From contig JARFXM010000006.1 in NCBI GenBank assembly GCA_029532625.1, positions 186,001-250,000 of the forward strand: a stretch of 64,000 nt of DNA, given 5' to 3'. This document shows positions 1 through 12,459 of this stretch, piece by piece. The notes below the pieces were generated by a model. That model did not search any database, was not told where the DNA came from, and was given only the letters and a program-made list of their open reading frames with translations. This DNA comes from Lomentospora prolificans (Eukaryota; Ascomycota; Sordariomycetes; Microascales; Microascaceae). How positions within the stretch are numbered: position 1 is the stretch's first letter; each line of letters begins with the position of its first letter. A program made the translations under genes and the position numbers.

Positions 1-1942
1 CGTACCCAATGGCCGCAGTGTCAGCGCCCACGGGTCCCTCGACCCGCCCAGGAGCCCGACCTTTCGCCGAATGCCAATCCAGCCGTCCATGTCGACAACC
101 AGCCTCCACCACCTCCACCCTCGGCAGCGGAGCCCGAGTCCCGGCTTCATGTTGGGCCCCAAGGACCCCAACCAGATTGTAAAACCCCGACGAAGCAGCT
201 GGCAGTCGAACCGCGAACGGAAAACGATCCTCGAGCTCGAACGAGAGTGCGAGGATAACGAAGAGGACGACGACGACATCCCCGACGGACTCATTCTCGA
301 TAACGTGCCCATCTCCCCCCGCCCCACTAGCGAACGCCCCAAGAGCCAGCCCCCTTCGCCGTTATTACAGCCCCGTGGCTCATCCAAAGAAAAGGAGCGT
401 CGGAGCGTGGGCAACGGCACCCCGGCAGTAGCCACCGCCCAAGGCAGTCTCCGCTCGCCAACATGGAAGTCTGACACCGCCCTCGCTGAACATAACTCGT
501 CCTCGGAACCGCAGCACGCTTTCCCTGCCCCGAACCAGTTCGCCAAGGGACGGGCTAAGAGTTGGAACATTGCCATGGCGAGTCTGAGCCCCGAGATGAA
601 GGCTTTGACGGAAAAGCTCGAAGAGCACTCGGATGAACTCGACGCTACCCGCACCAGCCACGATAAGCGGCCGGCGACGTGGGACGCATCCCGGCAGACC
701 TTTGACCCTGTTCACTGGGAACCCAAGCTCCGGAAGCACTCCCAGCTGCCCGAGCTGCCACCCCTCCGCCGCAATAACGTCATGATCGACCCCCTACCCA
801 TCTCGAAAGAAAAGGAGGCCGTGCTCAGCCGCACCCGGCCCTCGTGGCTCCCGCCCAAGGATCCTGCTGAGGAGCGGCGCCACCTCCGCCAGTATCAGAA
901 GATGATGGCGCAGAGCGCCGAGGCTGACCGCCGGAAAGAGGCTACGCGCTCCGCCATCAAGACCCACCGTGACACCAAGGCCGACAACCTTATGCATATC
1001 TGGGAAGACGAGGTGCTCCCCCGGTGGGGCGACGCTACCCGGGAACCGCGCACCAGGGAGCTCTGGTGGAAGGGCGTCCCACCGCGCAGCAGGGGTGTCG
1101 TGTGGTCCAGGGCTATTGGCAACGAGCTGGGCCTGTCGGATCTCTCGTACACGGCCGCCCTCAAGCGGGCCCACGATGCCGAGGAGCGCATCAAGGCTGA
1201 CAAGGGCGATCCCGAGGATGGGCGCCGGGCCCAATGGTTCGAGGCGATCCGTAAGGACGTGGCGGAGAAGACATGGCCCGAGCTACGCATCTTTCAAGAG
1301 GGCGGGCCATTGCACGCGAGCCTAATTGATGTCCTCTCGGCGTATGCCATGTACAGGGGAGACATTGGCTACGTCTCCGGTTGTAATGTAAGTGTATTGT
1401 CTCCCGGCATTGTGCAAAATCCCGTTCTAACTGCTTAGTCCATTGCCGCCCTCCTACTTCTCAACCTTCCCAACGCCACCGACAGTTTCATCGCCCTCGC
1501 CAACGTCCTCAACCGACCCATTCCTCTCAGCTTCTACGCTGGCGACCTCGGCGCCAAAACGTCCGCCTACAACCTCGTCCTCCAGACCCTCAAAGACAAA
1601 TCTCCCACGCTCCACGAGCATCTCACGAAAAAGATGGACGAAGCGGAGCCGGACGCCTACCTCGCCGACGTCTTTATCGCTCTCTTCACGGCTACGCTCG
1701 CCGTCGACGAGGCCGCTCGTCTCTGGGACGTTTACGTTTTCGAAGGCGACGCGGTGCTGATCCGCGCTGCGGTGGCCCTCCTCGTCTGGGAGGAGGGTCC
1801 CCTACTAGCTGCCACGTCAATCAGCGACGTACGGACTATTCTCAGAGGCGGGGGATCAAGCACGCGGCAGAAGAAGGTGCTGGGTGAAGTCGGGGCTGAG
1901 GACCGCTGGATGCAGGCTGTCCGCGAGGCGGGCAAGGCGTAG
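1..1942 (+). CDS. TBC-domain (Rab-GAP-like) protein, 5' end outside window
   Basis: The frame is open from base 2 to the window edge, so the true start lies upstream; the ATG at 71 is internal. Exons: ..1387 and 1439-1942, with a 51 nt intron (GTAAGT donor, CTAAC branch site, TTAG acceptor). About 629 residues are visible. The first ~300 are Ser/Pro/Arg-rich and probably disordered. A TBC domain follows, recognised by WWKGVPPRSRGVVW, TWPELRIFQEGGPLH and YRGDIGYVSGCN joined across the intron to SIAALLLLNLP. TBC proteins normally stimulate GTP hydrolysis by Rab GTPases in membrane traffic. The layout after the Arg-finger position (IFQ-x-GGP-x-H) resembles the TBC1D12/14 branch. The usual catalytic Arg (IxxDxxR) and Gln (YxQG) are both absent: the sequence reads IRKDVAEKTWP and YVSG. 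GAP activity is therefore doubtful. Confidence 0.85.
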
Positions 1943-2638
1943 CAGGGTAGGGTAGGATATTTCGATTCTTGATGTGCCACGGACTTTTTTTTCTTCTAGT
2001 ATTCCTTTTTTTTTTTTCTTCTTTTTTTTACAACTTTGGGATTGTTTTGTCTACGAGACGTCATGCACGTATACATTTGGAAGCGATTAGAGGCGGAAAC
2101 AAAAACTCTTTCGTGGTGGGCGTTTTATCTTTTTGATACATGCTTTTACTCGGAGGGAGTGGCAGATTAATAGGACAGTCCAATACCGAGAACCAGCGGA
2201 CCTCACTCTATAGACACTTAATTGCCCCCGCGAGTAACCAGGGCCGTTTCGGGCTCCCTACAATCACAAACTCGAAGTAGCTCGATTCGGGGCAAAATCA
2301 CTCGGTTCATTTGTCCTCAAAGTTGCTTCAGACGCCCAAGTTCTTCTCTCGATTTATTACTTATGTGGCATTTCTCATGTCGCGCTCGTGCTCGTAGGCA
2401 GACACAGGACAGGTGTCACTTGTTGTCGAAAGCGTGCTGGCCATTCACCTATCATCCATGGGTCGCTAGATCCTTCGAAAAACCACCGCGAGCCTCAGGT
2501 CTTGGATTCCATTTCTACCCGAATCGCATCTACTTACATCTTTTATAGGAATACATTCAAAAACTCGAACCCCTATCCCGTAAAACAATATCTGATATCT
2601 AGTTCGTTTACCATCACACAGTTGGGCTCACTCCCGTG
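1943..2638. other. intergenic, 3' and 5' flanks
   Basis: This stretch holds T-rich tracts near 1985-2030, likely 3' UTR of the TBC gene, and then the leader of the Hsp70-like gene. I see no gene in it. Confidence 0.6.
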
Positions 2639-3824
2639 ATGCGGTGGTCAACCCTCATCAGCCTTGGTCTCCTCGCGTTTACGACTGCGATTTCCGACTG
2701 TCCATTCCCGGTCTGCCCCACGTGTCTGTCGGCAGAAGTCCATGATGCCCCTGGGATCGGCTTCGCATTAGGCTATTCATATGGGTTCGTTCACCCGTGG
2801 TAGCTTTGGAACGCCCTAACACTAGATTAGGACGGCCGCAGCTCACTTCTACAATGGGACCATCGTAAATATCGCCAAGGTCGAGACGGGTGAAGACTAC
2901 AGGTCTCTTCTACGCAGCCGCGCCATCTATTTAAAGCCAGACACTCTGTTTGACCGATGGCGCCACTATCTCAACAAGAAACTGGGCCGGCCCCCGACGA
3001 AAGATGTTGCAACGCTCAGCGCTCTCATTGCTGCCCTTCGCAACGAGACAGAGAACGCACTATCGACGCCTCTTGACCGGGTCGTGGTGGCCGCCCCTCC
3101 AATATCAGGGCTGCCCGATAAGGATCTACAAGATGCCGTGGAGTATGCAGGCCTACACTCATGGCTGGCCCCCGTACAGCCCCAGGCGGGCATGTATCCA
3201 ACGCGACTTAGGGAGGACCATGCCGTCTTTGCAGCTGAGGGAAGTGGCTTGTGCATCGACTATAAGAATCTTTTTGCATGCTGGGACGAAGCGGCCGAGA
3301 TGGAGACATACAACACCCTTTTCCTCAGTTATACGCGAAAGGCGTTATCCGGAGCCGCGGTGACCATTACATCTCCATTCCACTATTCCCAAAGGGTTAC
3401 ATATCAGATCATGTTGCCTCATGTCGGCAGCGACGAAAATCGCGAAGAAATATACCCTTGGGGCGACTATTGGGAGGTAGTGCGCGATTGGATCAGCCAC
3501 CTCGTTTATCAATCCCCCAAGCCCATACACAAGGTCTTGGTTGCGGGGGAGAGTGCCGCGGACCCAGTCTTCTTAGATAACGTGATGGAGCTGGTAAATA
3601 TACCGGATGCTGTGGCTCAGGTGCAGGTCCATGTCGTCGATGAGCCTGAGTTTGCGAGCGCTAGGGGTGCGGCGCTGTACGCACGATGGCGACAAGAGGC
3701 TCCAATTGGTTGTAGAGAAAGAACAGGGTGTGAGGAACAGAGGAGGGGCAAGCTCAACATTAGTGACGGCACAGGACAGAGCAGACAACAGGAGCCCTCA
3801 AGTCAGGAAAAGCTCGAGCTGTAG
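2639..3824 (+). CDS. secreted Hsp70-like (actin-fold ATPase-like) protein
   Basis: Two exons, 2639-2784 and 2831-3824, are joined by a 46 nt intron (GTTCGT donor, CCTAAC branch site, ATTAG acceptor), giving 379 residues. The N-terminus MRWSTLISLGLLAFTTAIS is a signal peptide. GIGFALGYSYG-TAAHFYNGTIV across the splice is a diverged Hsp70 phosphate-1 loop (family: GIDLGTTxSxVxVxxNG). HKVLVAGESAADPVFLDNV matches the phosphate-2/adenosine region, and FASARGAALYARWRQE is the tail typical of fungal Hsp70-like proteins. NGT and NET sequons fit passage through the ER. The protein is too short for a substrate-binding domain, and the P-loop is changed (GFALGYS instead of GIDLGTT), so ATPase activity is uncertain. 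The start is the first ATG ahead of the signal peptide. The last ~45 residues are low-complexity, and the exact 3' end is the least certain part. Confidence 0.72.
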
Positions 3825-4521
3825 TCACGCTAGAGAATGAATTGATCCGACTTCGTCGATGCCTGCGCGCGATGCTACGATTTACAAGGGTTTCATGAGA
3901 ACGGCCACTAGAATGCAGGTACACTCCATGGCCAGCTTAGGGTGCCGAGAACGACCGATCAATATTAATCATGATCCATCCAGTCAAATGGATCCCCGTT
4001 TCAATCGAGGCAGGGACGCCACAGGTTTGGCTTGCCGGATGACGCACGATTTTGTGGCGAAGGCAGGTGCCGTCATTTAGCTCGTCCAGCCCGGGAAAGT
4101 AGACCCCGCCGATTGCTAATCGTGCTAACTTGGATACTTTTTGACATTTTGTGCTTGCTGGCTGGCGAGGGAAGCTGCACTACACCTGGCGCCAGGCCGG
4201 GGCGATTTTGTTTAGAAATTCTCTACTTCTACCCACCTTTTATCTCTCTCTCTCTCAAATATGCCTAATATTAGATATATCGGTCTCTTTCCATTTCCTG
4301 TCCATTGGTAATCCTACTGCTGGCTATGCCCCTTTCCGATCTCAATTTTCCTCTCTGTTGTTCTCTTCGGATTTTGTGCTTGCCTTCCTCCCCAAAGCAT
4401 AGCCCTATTATTACCCCGCGACACAATCCCAATCCCCCGGAAATTCCCACGACCTTTACCTTCAACCCCGACATCCGGAACGGCCTCAAATTATAAATCC
4501 ACGCCAGCTCCACCACACGTT
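3825..4521. other. intergenic, HEL2 upstream region
   Basis: Pyrimidine-rich sequence from about 4220 to 4450 looks like a fungal core promoter and leader. A GCTGGCTGGCG copy lies near 4156. I see no gene. Confidence 0.55.
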
Positions 4522-6954
4522 ATGGCTGGCGCTCCTTCAGGATCCGCTGACTCCAGAGCCGGCTCTCAGTCTTCGCAATCGCAAACAAGAGGTGATGGCT
4601 CGCGAGGCCGTGGCCGCGGCGGCCGCGGTCGAGGGAGAGGTCGTGGTAGAGGACGAGGCAACGCGAACCAGGAGGGAGGCCGGCCTCGAGGCCAGCCCGA
4701 AGGCAATTCGGATCAACCTCCCACTGAGGGAGCTCTGGCTCCGGCTGTCAATCCCCCGGCTGACGATGACACCACGTCTGTAGCCGCTACTGACGCTGAC
4801 GGCGAAATCTGCTTCATTTGTGCCAACACCGTCGACCACTACTCAGTTGCGCCTTGCAACCACAGGACATGTCATATCTGCGCATTACGTATGAGGGCGC
4901 TGTATAAAAACAAGGACTGTCCTCACTGCCGTGTACGTTGCTTCGTTCCTTTGATTCGAGCACTTTTTACTAACCTGCCCTAGACGTTGGCCCCATTTGT
5001 CGTCTTTACCAACGACCCCGAGAAACGATACGAAGACTACACCAACAAGGACATTTCCAGCACTGATGACAACATTGGCATACGATACGCCAACGAGGAC
5101 ATTGTCGGCGATACCGTGCTCCTTCTCCGCTACAACTGTCCCGAGCCTTCCTGCGACTTTGCCGCACTAGGCTGGCCTGACCTTCATCGACATGTCCGGT
5201 CAACCCACCACAAGAAGATGTGCGACCTATGCACACGCAACAAAAAGCTCTTTACCCACGAACACGACCTCTTTCAAGATAAGGAACTCGAGAAGCACAT
5301 GAGGAGAGGTGACGACCGGCCCGGCGCATTGGACCAGACTGGCTTCAAAGGACACCCCCTCTGCGGCTTCTGTGGTCAGCGATTCTACGATGACGATAAG
5401 CTCTACGAGCATTGCCGCAACAAGCACGAGCGGTGCTTCATCTGCGATCGACGCGACTCTCGACAACCCCATTACTTCCTCGACTACAATGCTCTAGAAA
5501 AGCATTTCAAGGATGATCATTTCCTGTGCTTGGACAAGGAATGCCTGGAAAAGAAGTTTGTCGTTTTCGAGTCGGAGATGGATCTCAAGGCCCACCAACT
5601 CAGCGAGCACGCGAACTCGCTGTCTAAGGATGTGCGGCGTGACGCGCGTGTGGTTGACATGTCTTCCTTTGATTTCCGCTCCAGTTACCAGTGGGAGCAG
5701 CGCAACGACAGACGAGGCGGCAGGCGAGGCGGCGGTCGCGGACGCGGCCAAGACCCCAATGCAGAGCCTTTACCAGCGAGCACAGCTCAGCCCATGCGGC
5801 GGGATGAGTTGGCGTACCACAGGCAGCTCGCGATCCAATCAACCCAGACTGTATCTAATCGCAACTTTGGCAGCCAGCTCAGCGTAGACCCAACCCCTGC
5901 GGCAGCGGCGGCGGCGGCGACGTCATCGTCATCGGCGACTCCCAGGCGACCTCCCGCGGCCGCCTCGTCGTCTGCTCAGTCATCCTCAGCACCGGTTTTC
6001 CCCCTCGACACCCCAACCGAGTCCACGGAGACGATCGATCTGGCGTCTCTCTCCGTCCAAGATCGTGCTCGTTATGTTCGTCACAAGGGTGTAATCGAAC
6101 GCGCGCAAACCTTCCTCGGCAATGACGCGGCCAAGATGGGCCGCTTCCGCCAACATGTCTCGGCCTACAAGAATAACTCACTAACAGCCCCGCAGTTCAT
6201 CGACGCGCTCTTTACCCTCTTTGCCGATACATCGTCGAACTCGCTCGGCATCCTTGTACGGGAGCTCGCTGAACTCTTTGAAAATGCTGCCAAGTCTGAT
6301 GCTATTCGCAAAGCCTGGCAGGATTGGAGGGCCATCAACGAAGATTACCCATCCCTACCGGGGCTCGGTGGTATGCACGGTGCCACGACGGCGAGCAGTG
6401 GTTGGGCGGCTGCTGCCTCGGCTTCTCCCGCTTCCCCCGCCGGCATGGCCTCGCAGAAACACTCCAACCGCGTGCTCCGTCTAAAGAGCAGCACTCGCCA
6501 AAGCACCGCCGGCCCTGCCGTATCGAGCGCTTCTTCCTCCTGGACTGCACCTCCCTCTATGGCCGCACGTCCACCCCCCGCCTCATCTTTCCCCGCCTTG
6601 CCCACAGCACGGCCCTCAGCCAACACTTCAAAGCCGTCACGGTCGTGGGCCGTATCCGCAGGTGGCCAGTCCAGCAGCGGTGGATCCAAGAATACGGGCC
6701 GACCGCCCAATAGCCAGGACAACTTCCCCGCCCTCCCAGCCGCCCCGAAGCCTCTTACATCGCTGTATGGATACGGCCGGGGCAGCGTTCGACGCGATTT
6801 CGGTGTCAACCGCGATACGGGCTTCTCGTGGGGCGGTAGCAGCACACAGCAGGCGAGTGGTAACAACACGGAAAAGGAAGAAGAGGACGGTGGGGAGGGA
6901 AGTGGCAAGAAGAAGGGAAAGAAGGGAAAGAAGGTGCTCGTAGCGTGGGGCTAG
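4522..6954 (+). CDS. HEL2: E3 ubiquitin ligase HEL2 (ZNF598 orthologue)
   Basis: Exons are 4522-4932 and 4984-6954, with a 51 nt intron (GTACGT...CCCTAG) interrupting the RING finger after CPHCR; the product has about 793 residues. Order of parts: an RGG/RG-rich N-terminus (~24-50) likely to bind RNA; a RING finger (~97-138: CFICANTV, CNHRTCHIC, CPHCR); then a series of C2H2-type zinc fingers (CPEPSCDF, CDLCTRNKK, CGFCGQRF, CFICDRRD, CLDKECLEKKF). A long Ala/Ser/Pro-rich region and a lysine-rich tail follow. Hel2/ZNF598 ubiquitinates 40S proteins on collided ribosomes and starts ribosome-associated quality control and no-go decay in the cytosol. Domain order, spacing and length fit the family well. 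The alanine and serine runs at ~5900-5990 are low complexity but stay in frame. Confidence 0.93.
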
Positions 6955-9900
6955 GTTCCTTATGGAGCAGCTCATCGGTGAAGCTAGAGCCGATGCGACG
7001 GATCTCATGTCTCTCTGCTACAGCGTTTTTACTCTTTATCTACGGGTGAGGAAAAGCTGGCGCGTGCCCAATGCTGCTATTTGTTCCATGTTTTTATTCT
7101 GGGCTGGCTTTGGAGCTTTTGGAAGTTAGGGGGAGCGAGCATTGTTCTTGTCAGACTGCCGAGGAAATAGAAATGAAGTGTGTAATCGAAATATTATGAC
7201 ATTGTCCCAGCCGGGGATGGCCCTATCTCTTCATGTGGTCTTTACATGTGACGCGCGATGCCAGTGCTTCAGTATAGAGCTCTTGTCTACTCTTCCCATG
7301 GCAGTTGTCTTGTTGGGGACACAGATAAAATCGTTGGCTCCGACGGATCGGCCAGTGTGCTCGACTGAGACCTGGCGATGTGCCAAGTGGGCCTGCAGAG
7401 TGCGTCACCAGTCTAGCTTTGCGCTAGAGGGCCAAGATGCGTTCAAGGTCAGTAGTGGAAGCTACGAGCGTTGAGCCGGGAGCAAGGGCGATCCCACCCT
7501 AGGACAAGCGAATCTGTGGAGGGCGACCCCCTTCCCAACCCCAACATCCGCCTACGGAACAGTCCTTATTGAGCAGAGGTTACGAAAGATTTGAGCCGCG
7601 TGATGACGGGAGGTCGTTTACGGAAACTCTGGCCAGCCAGTGGGTTGACTTGATGAAAGAGGCTTCACCACGGCTTGCACCGGGCTCGGAGATCAAGCGG
7701 ATTCGTCTCATGCCGCCACTTTTGTGGGTTTCCTTTCCCCTCATCCAAGATAGCAGCACACCGAAGGAGGGCTTTTTTTTTGTTTTTCTTTTTTTTTTTT
7801 GGTGCGTCGAGAGGGTTATTCTGGCAGGGTGCCCTCTTCAAACTACTGGTCTTGCTACGAAACAGCCATGGCGACATCGAGGTGAAACCAGGGCTTCTCA
7901 CGCGCCCCGTCACTTTGTCGTGGGCGGAGATTAATTTCCAGCCCGCCGTCTTCGCGAAGAATTGAAGAATACAATACCGTCCCCGCTGGCGATAGAACAG
8001 CAAATATACCCGAAAAAGAAGAAAAATGAGGGGGCCGCGTAGTTCAGTCAGCCCGACGAGACGCTTTGCAAAACCGGTTCAGCTTGCGGGGCGCGATTCC
8101 GGCAAGGCTTTTTTACGCTGGAATAGGTAGTCCGAAGGGGAAGGAAACAAGGGCTTTTCTGCTTCCGAGGTGTTCTGGAACTCTAGACGGAGCGGCCGGG
8201 AAAGAGGCGGAGGCGGGGGGCAGAGATGAGAGGGAGGGAATTGGGTATTAAGATGGTGAGGCCCGGGTCTGGGAGGATTTATCTGAGACTCTGGTTGTGG
8301 GAAGGGATGTACATCATCTTGTTGGAGAAGGAAGAGAGCACTAGAGGCAAGGCACGGCGCCACTGAGATGGCTAGAAAAGCTGGGCGCCACGAAAAGCGG
8401 CGAGCTACAATGGCGAGCTACGGTGGGAAGCAGCAATTGTGAGCGAGGTGGCTGTAGGCTTTCAAGCTCGAAGACACGGTTGCGGATCTCCATTGAGCTT
8501 ATCGTAGCTATTGAACTGGTAGAGCTCCGAGTCAAAAGCATGCTTCAACTTTAGAACGCCCCAGTTTCTCGCTCGCCATGCCCCTCCCATTGCCCCCTCT
8601 TTTCGTTGAACCAATGCAGCAGAAATTCGAGGAGTGCGGAGATCGCGTAGCGGCGCAGTTCGCCTACTAACCTAGAGATTTGCAGAGGCGGCCGTTGGAT
8701 CGACGGGTTGAAGGTAAAATGGAAAGGCCCAAAGAGGAAACCAGAAGAGGCCATGGAACCCGGGCGGGGATTGGCAGAGATTCTCCCGCTACGATCTCGA
8801 TGCTTTGCCTTTTTTTTACTTTTCTTTCAAACGTCGCGAGAGGGGAAAAAGGGGGGTGGGCAGTTTTGTCTCAGGGCGGAGGGTTTCTTCGATGCTGCAC
8901 GAGGAGAGACCATCAGGATGCAGCCCCGCTGCTGTTGCTACGGGATGAGGGAGGTAGGAGTCCTGACTATTCCAGAACGGCGGACAAGACGCGATGAAAC
9001 TGTTGGAATAGGGGCTCATTCTGAAGCAAATCGCGTTAACGAGACGTTTGTGGAATTCAGCGGTATGACAGTTGAAGTGACACCTTTGCCCTGCACCATG
9101 AGTGCTCAAGCAGATGGCCTCGCTACGATCAGAGTCCATTCCGATTTGGAAGGAAGAGGAACCCCAGCTGTTCGTGAGGGTCCCAGTTAGCCGTTACTAT
9201 TAGTGACGACGCTATCCGGGACGGGCGGCCTGAGAGCGTCGGCATGCCACATCATGCGAAGTGCTCTGCTCGGCACAGACAATGCTTCGCGGCTCGCTAA
9301 TAAGCAGCAGTACCGAAGCGATGGAATGAACCAGACGCCTTTACAAAAAAATGGCCAGACTCATACAGCGACGACTACTGGCACGTGAACACACGGCGCG
9401 GCTTGGACGCTCCAGGTGCCGTTTGAAAACCGGTGGCTGACCTGACCCAGCTATAACCTACAAGCCTGCGGAATAGGAAGATCATTAGATCCATTGGCGG
9501 AGAGACACTATTTGCCGGGAGATTGGAGCGACCGCCCGTCGCCACCTTCATCTATCTGGAGCTGTATCGGTGTTGATCAGGCTGATAATGGCCGTAATAA
9601 CCACGGAAGAAAAACATGCATCACGTAGAAAAAGAAAGTTGGACGAGCTCTGTTCATGCCATGCCGATCGTATGCTCAACATGGCGTCTGTCTCACAAGC
9701 CCGTGCCATTAGGTGGGAAACGGTTCTCACTGGCATTAGAGGGAAAGGGAAAAAAAAAAAGTGTTTGCATTGCAATCCAGTCATCTCGAGACCCAAGACA
9801 ATCGAGACGAGCTTGGCAAGAACGCGCAAGTCCCGGCAGTACTCGTTTCGATGGGGGTTCCTGGCGAGGGAGCCCGCGGTTTGTCTTGAGACTTGATTCA

Positions 9901-12459
9901 GATCGATGATGGATTAATATTGGACGCCAAACCCACTTTTTTGGTTGGTCCAAGTACTCACGCCCTGGCGGCCGACCTTGATCCCTTAATCCCTCCTCCG
10001 AGCGTTGATGCTCTCAAAGGGAGAGGAGTGTGGGGGCTGACTGAAGAGCGGAGCGATCGGCTGCTTGGACACCAACAGCCTCATATCGCGTGGATCCATG
10101 AAACCCGCCTTTCTGTGTAGCAGCATGAGCGTCTTTGCGAGAATTTCTCGAGTATGTTTCTTGAGGTCACCGAGCCCATCTTCTTGATAGCCAGCTGAGT
10201 TGCATGCGGCGCTCGACCTGCATGTCTAGGGCCAAAAAAGAATTCCTACAAGAAGCAAGGAGGCCAGCTTGTTCATTTTGGTTTTGTCACTGTCGCAGAG
10301 TTTCTATCGAAAGGGGAAGAAAGTATTTTTTTTTGCAGTTCCTCGCTGGTATACTTGCTGTCGGCTGACGGGAAGCGCACCAGGTTCATATTGTTCTACT
10401 CTGCGGTAGTTGTTAAATTAGCATCAAGAACTTTTTCATTACTTTGTTCGGCTGAACCGCTGTCGACATGTTGCCGATTCCAGGGAGCCAAACGGCACGA
10501 AAGGGGGTCGGGCAATATAGAGTTTAGAGCATTATAGTGGATTCAGTATAGTGCTGTCTTGGAGATGTACCCTCGAGTGAGACTGGCATAATAATGTTGC
10601 CTAGCAAATGGGAAACCTTGGTGATTCCGTGGAACCCAGGAGAACCGGCCACGAGTCTTGCGACCCAGCTGCCTCTTCCGTTCGCTCCTTCTTTTGGTTT
10701 TGGCCCCACGACAACCAAAAGTTCGAGTTCCACCATTTCACACGGTACTCTGCACTGTTTTTTTTCTCTATGTTGCTGCCCTGGCTCTTGCTCTCCAGTG
10801 CGTCCACACCTCGACGCGTCCCTGCCCAGAGAGTCATCAAGATTTGCTTTCAAACACTCAAACGAGCACCGAAAAGAATCCGTATTATGGTGAGAGCCGA
10901 CCAACACCTAAACTCGCAGGGCAGACTGGTGGTTCCGCTACTCATTGGATTAACACTAGGCCCACGTCACGGTGAAATCCGGGCAGAACCCTAAAATAAC
11001 GCTGTGCTTGGGAAGGGACCATCCGCTCGTGGACTAGTTCCCTGGGGTTCGAAACGGGATGGATACTTGCTTGCCAAAAAAAAAAAAAAAAAGAATACAT
11101 CAATGATGCTTGTGCTGACAGAGTTAGGAGTGAGAAGGAACCTGGATGGTACCTAAAAGGCGGGGTGATTGGAGGGCATCATGCGCGAAAAGAGACGCGA
11201 ATACATGTATGTCGGGGTATACAGTCTAAGCTGTACAGAATGAAGCTCACATCAGCACATCCGAGTTCCAGTGGTGTGAGACAAGGCGGATAACGATTGA
11301 CTTGAGCGGGTAAGATCATAGTTCGCACTGTCCTGTAGCAGGCCTTGGGGCCCCTGCAGGAGCAGGAGAGGGTAATAGGGCTCAGACACGAAAGCCACGA
11401 CAATGGAAGATTTTTCACCCAACCTTTTCAAGGAGACCTCGAATTTGGCCGAGACGATGGAAGCACGACAGCACCTGGATGAATGGCAAGAGCGAAACCC
11501 TGTCGAGAGGCTGAAAGAATAACGCTGGCAATGATTGAAAAATACAAGTAGAATCCCCTCCACAAGCATGTCTCCCGGTTTCCTTCCGAGCGCCCCATAA
11601 CGGCGCCATAATCCGGCCTGTAGTCGCATCCGTGTGTCGAAAGCGCACTGTAGTCTCGTAGCACGACACCTGCTTGGGAAAGACCGGCCGACAAAAAGGG
11701 GAAAAAGCAGTCACTTGCGAAACACGAAACGCAATTGTACCCACAAAAGCCGCCGTCAATCAGGGTACTTTGTCATGGCCCTGCTCTTGCTCAGTCATGC
11801 TGGGTAATAGCTAGTGGTGGTCTGATAATAGTCGTATTCACAGTGCCATCCACCGCCAATTATTATGATGGATGGTACTCGGATCGGTACCGAGGTACCT
11901 GATTGACAGAGAAAGAGCAATGGAGGCATTCCAGGGCCAGCCAAGCCCACCACTTTGCTCTTCCATGTGGTATTATTATGCCCGTCGGAGACACAGAGGC
12001 ACATTGAACGGGCGCAGGCATCCCAGAGTGCCGCCCACACACCTACCTCCACACGCCCAGTCCGGGCTCCCTTCCCGTCCCGTCCTGGGCCCTTCATATT
12101 GTCCAAGCCCCCCAGCCATCTCGGTCCCTGTCCAGCCATCCACCCTTTCGCTTTGCAACGACGGGCTTTTCTTTCTCTCCAGGGCGGCCGGGAAGAAACT
12201 ATCCATCAGCATTTTTTTCCTCCTCATTCATTCTCTCTTCCACCCATTTCCGACACGGACTTGGTCTGTTCCTGCATTTCTCTTCAATCATCCTCGCCGC
12301 TCAGTGAATACACTTACAATAAGACTCTACTCTTTGGTCCTTCCGATCCTTGGCTCTGGCAGGCCAGCATACCGAGCATCTTAGTTCACTGCTTTGGTTT
12401 GACTGAAACCCCTTTCCACGCCTCTACGCCTGGGCTCGACTCCCGATTGCGAACTTCGA
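6955..12459. other. 5.5 kb without a recognisable gene
   Basis: Only short overlapping ORFs of at most ~170 codons occur, on both strands, and none has a recognisable domain. I could not build a spliced gene from them. Homopolymer runs (T at 7787-7800, A at 9750-9760 and 11077-11091) are scattered through it. The part before 7150 is probably HEL2 3' UTR, and the pyrimidine-rich part from about 12100 is the IRE1 promoter and leader. The middle could hold a lineage-specific gene, a non-coding RNA or decayed sequence, but nothing in the sequence decides this. Confidence 0.5.

Noticed and set aside
8708..9190. 160-codon plus-strand ORF
   Set aside because: Composition looks random and there is no recognisable domain.
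11045..11060. tRNA B-box-like GGTTCGAAAC
   Set aside because: No matching A box, anticodon arm or acceptor pairing is found around it.
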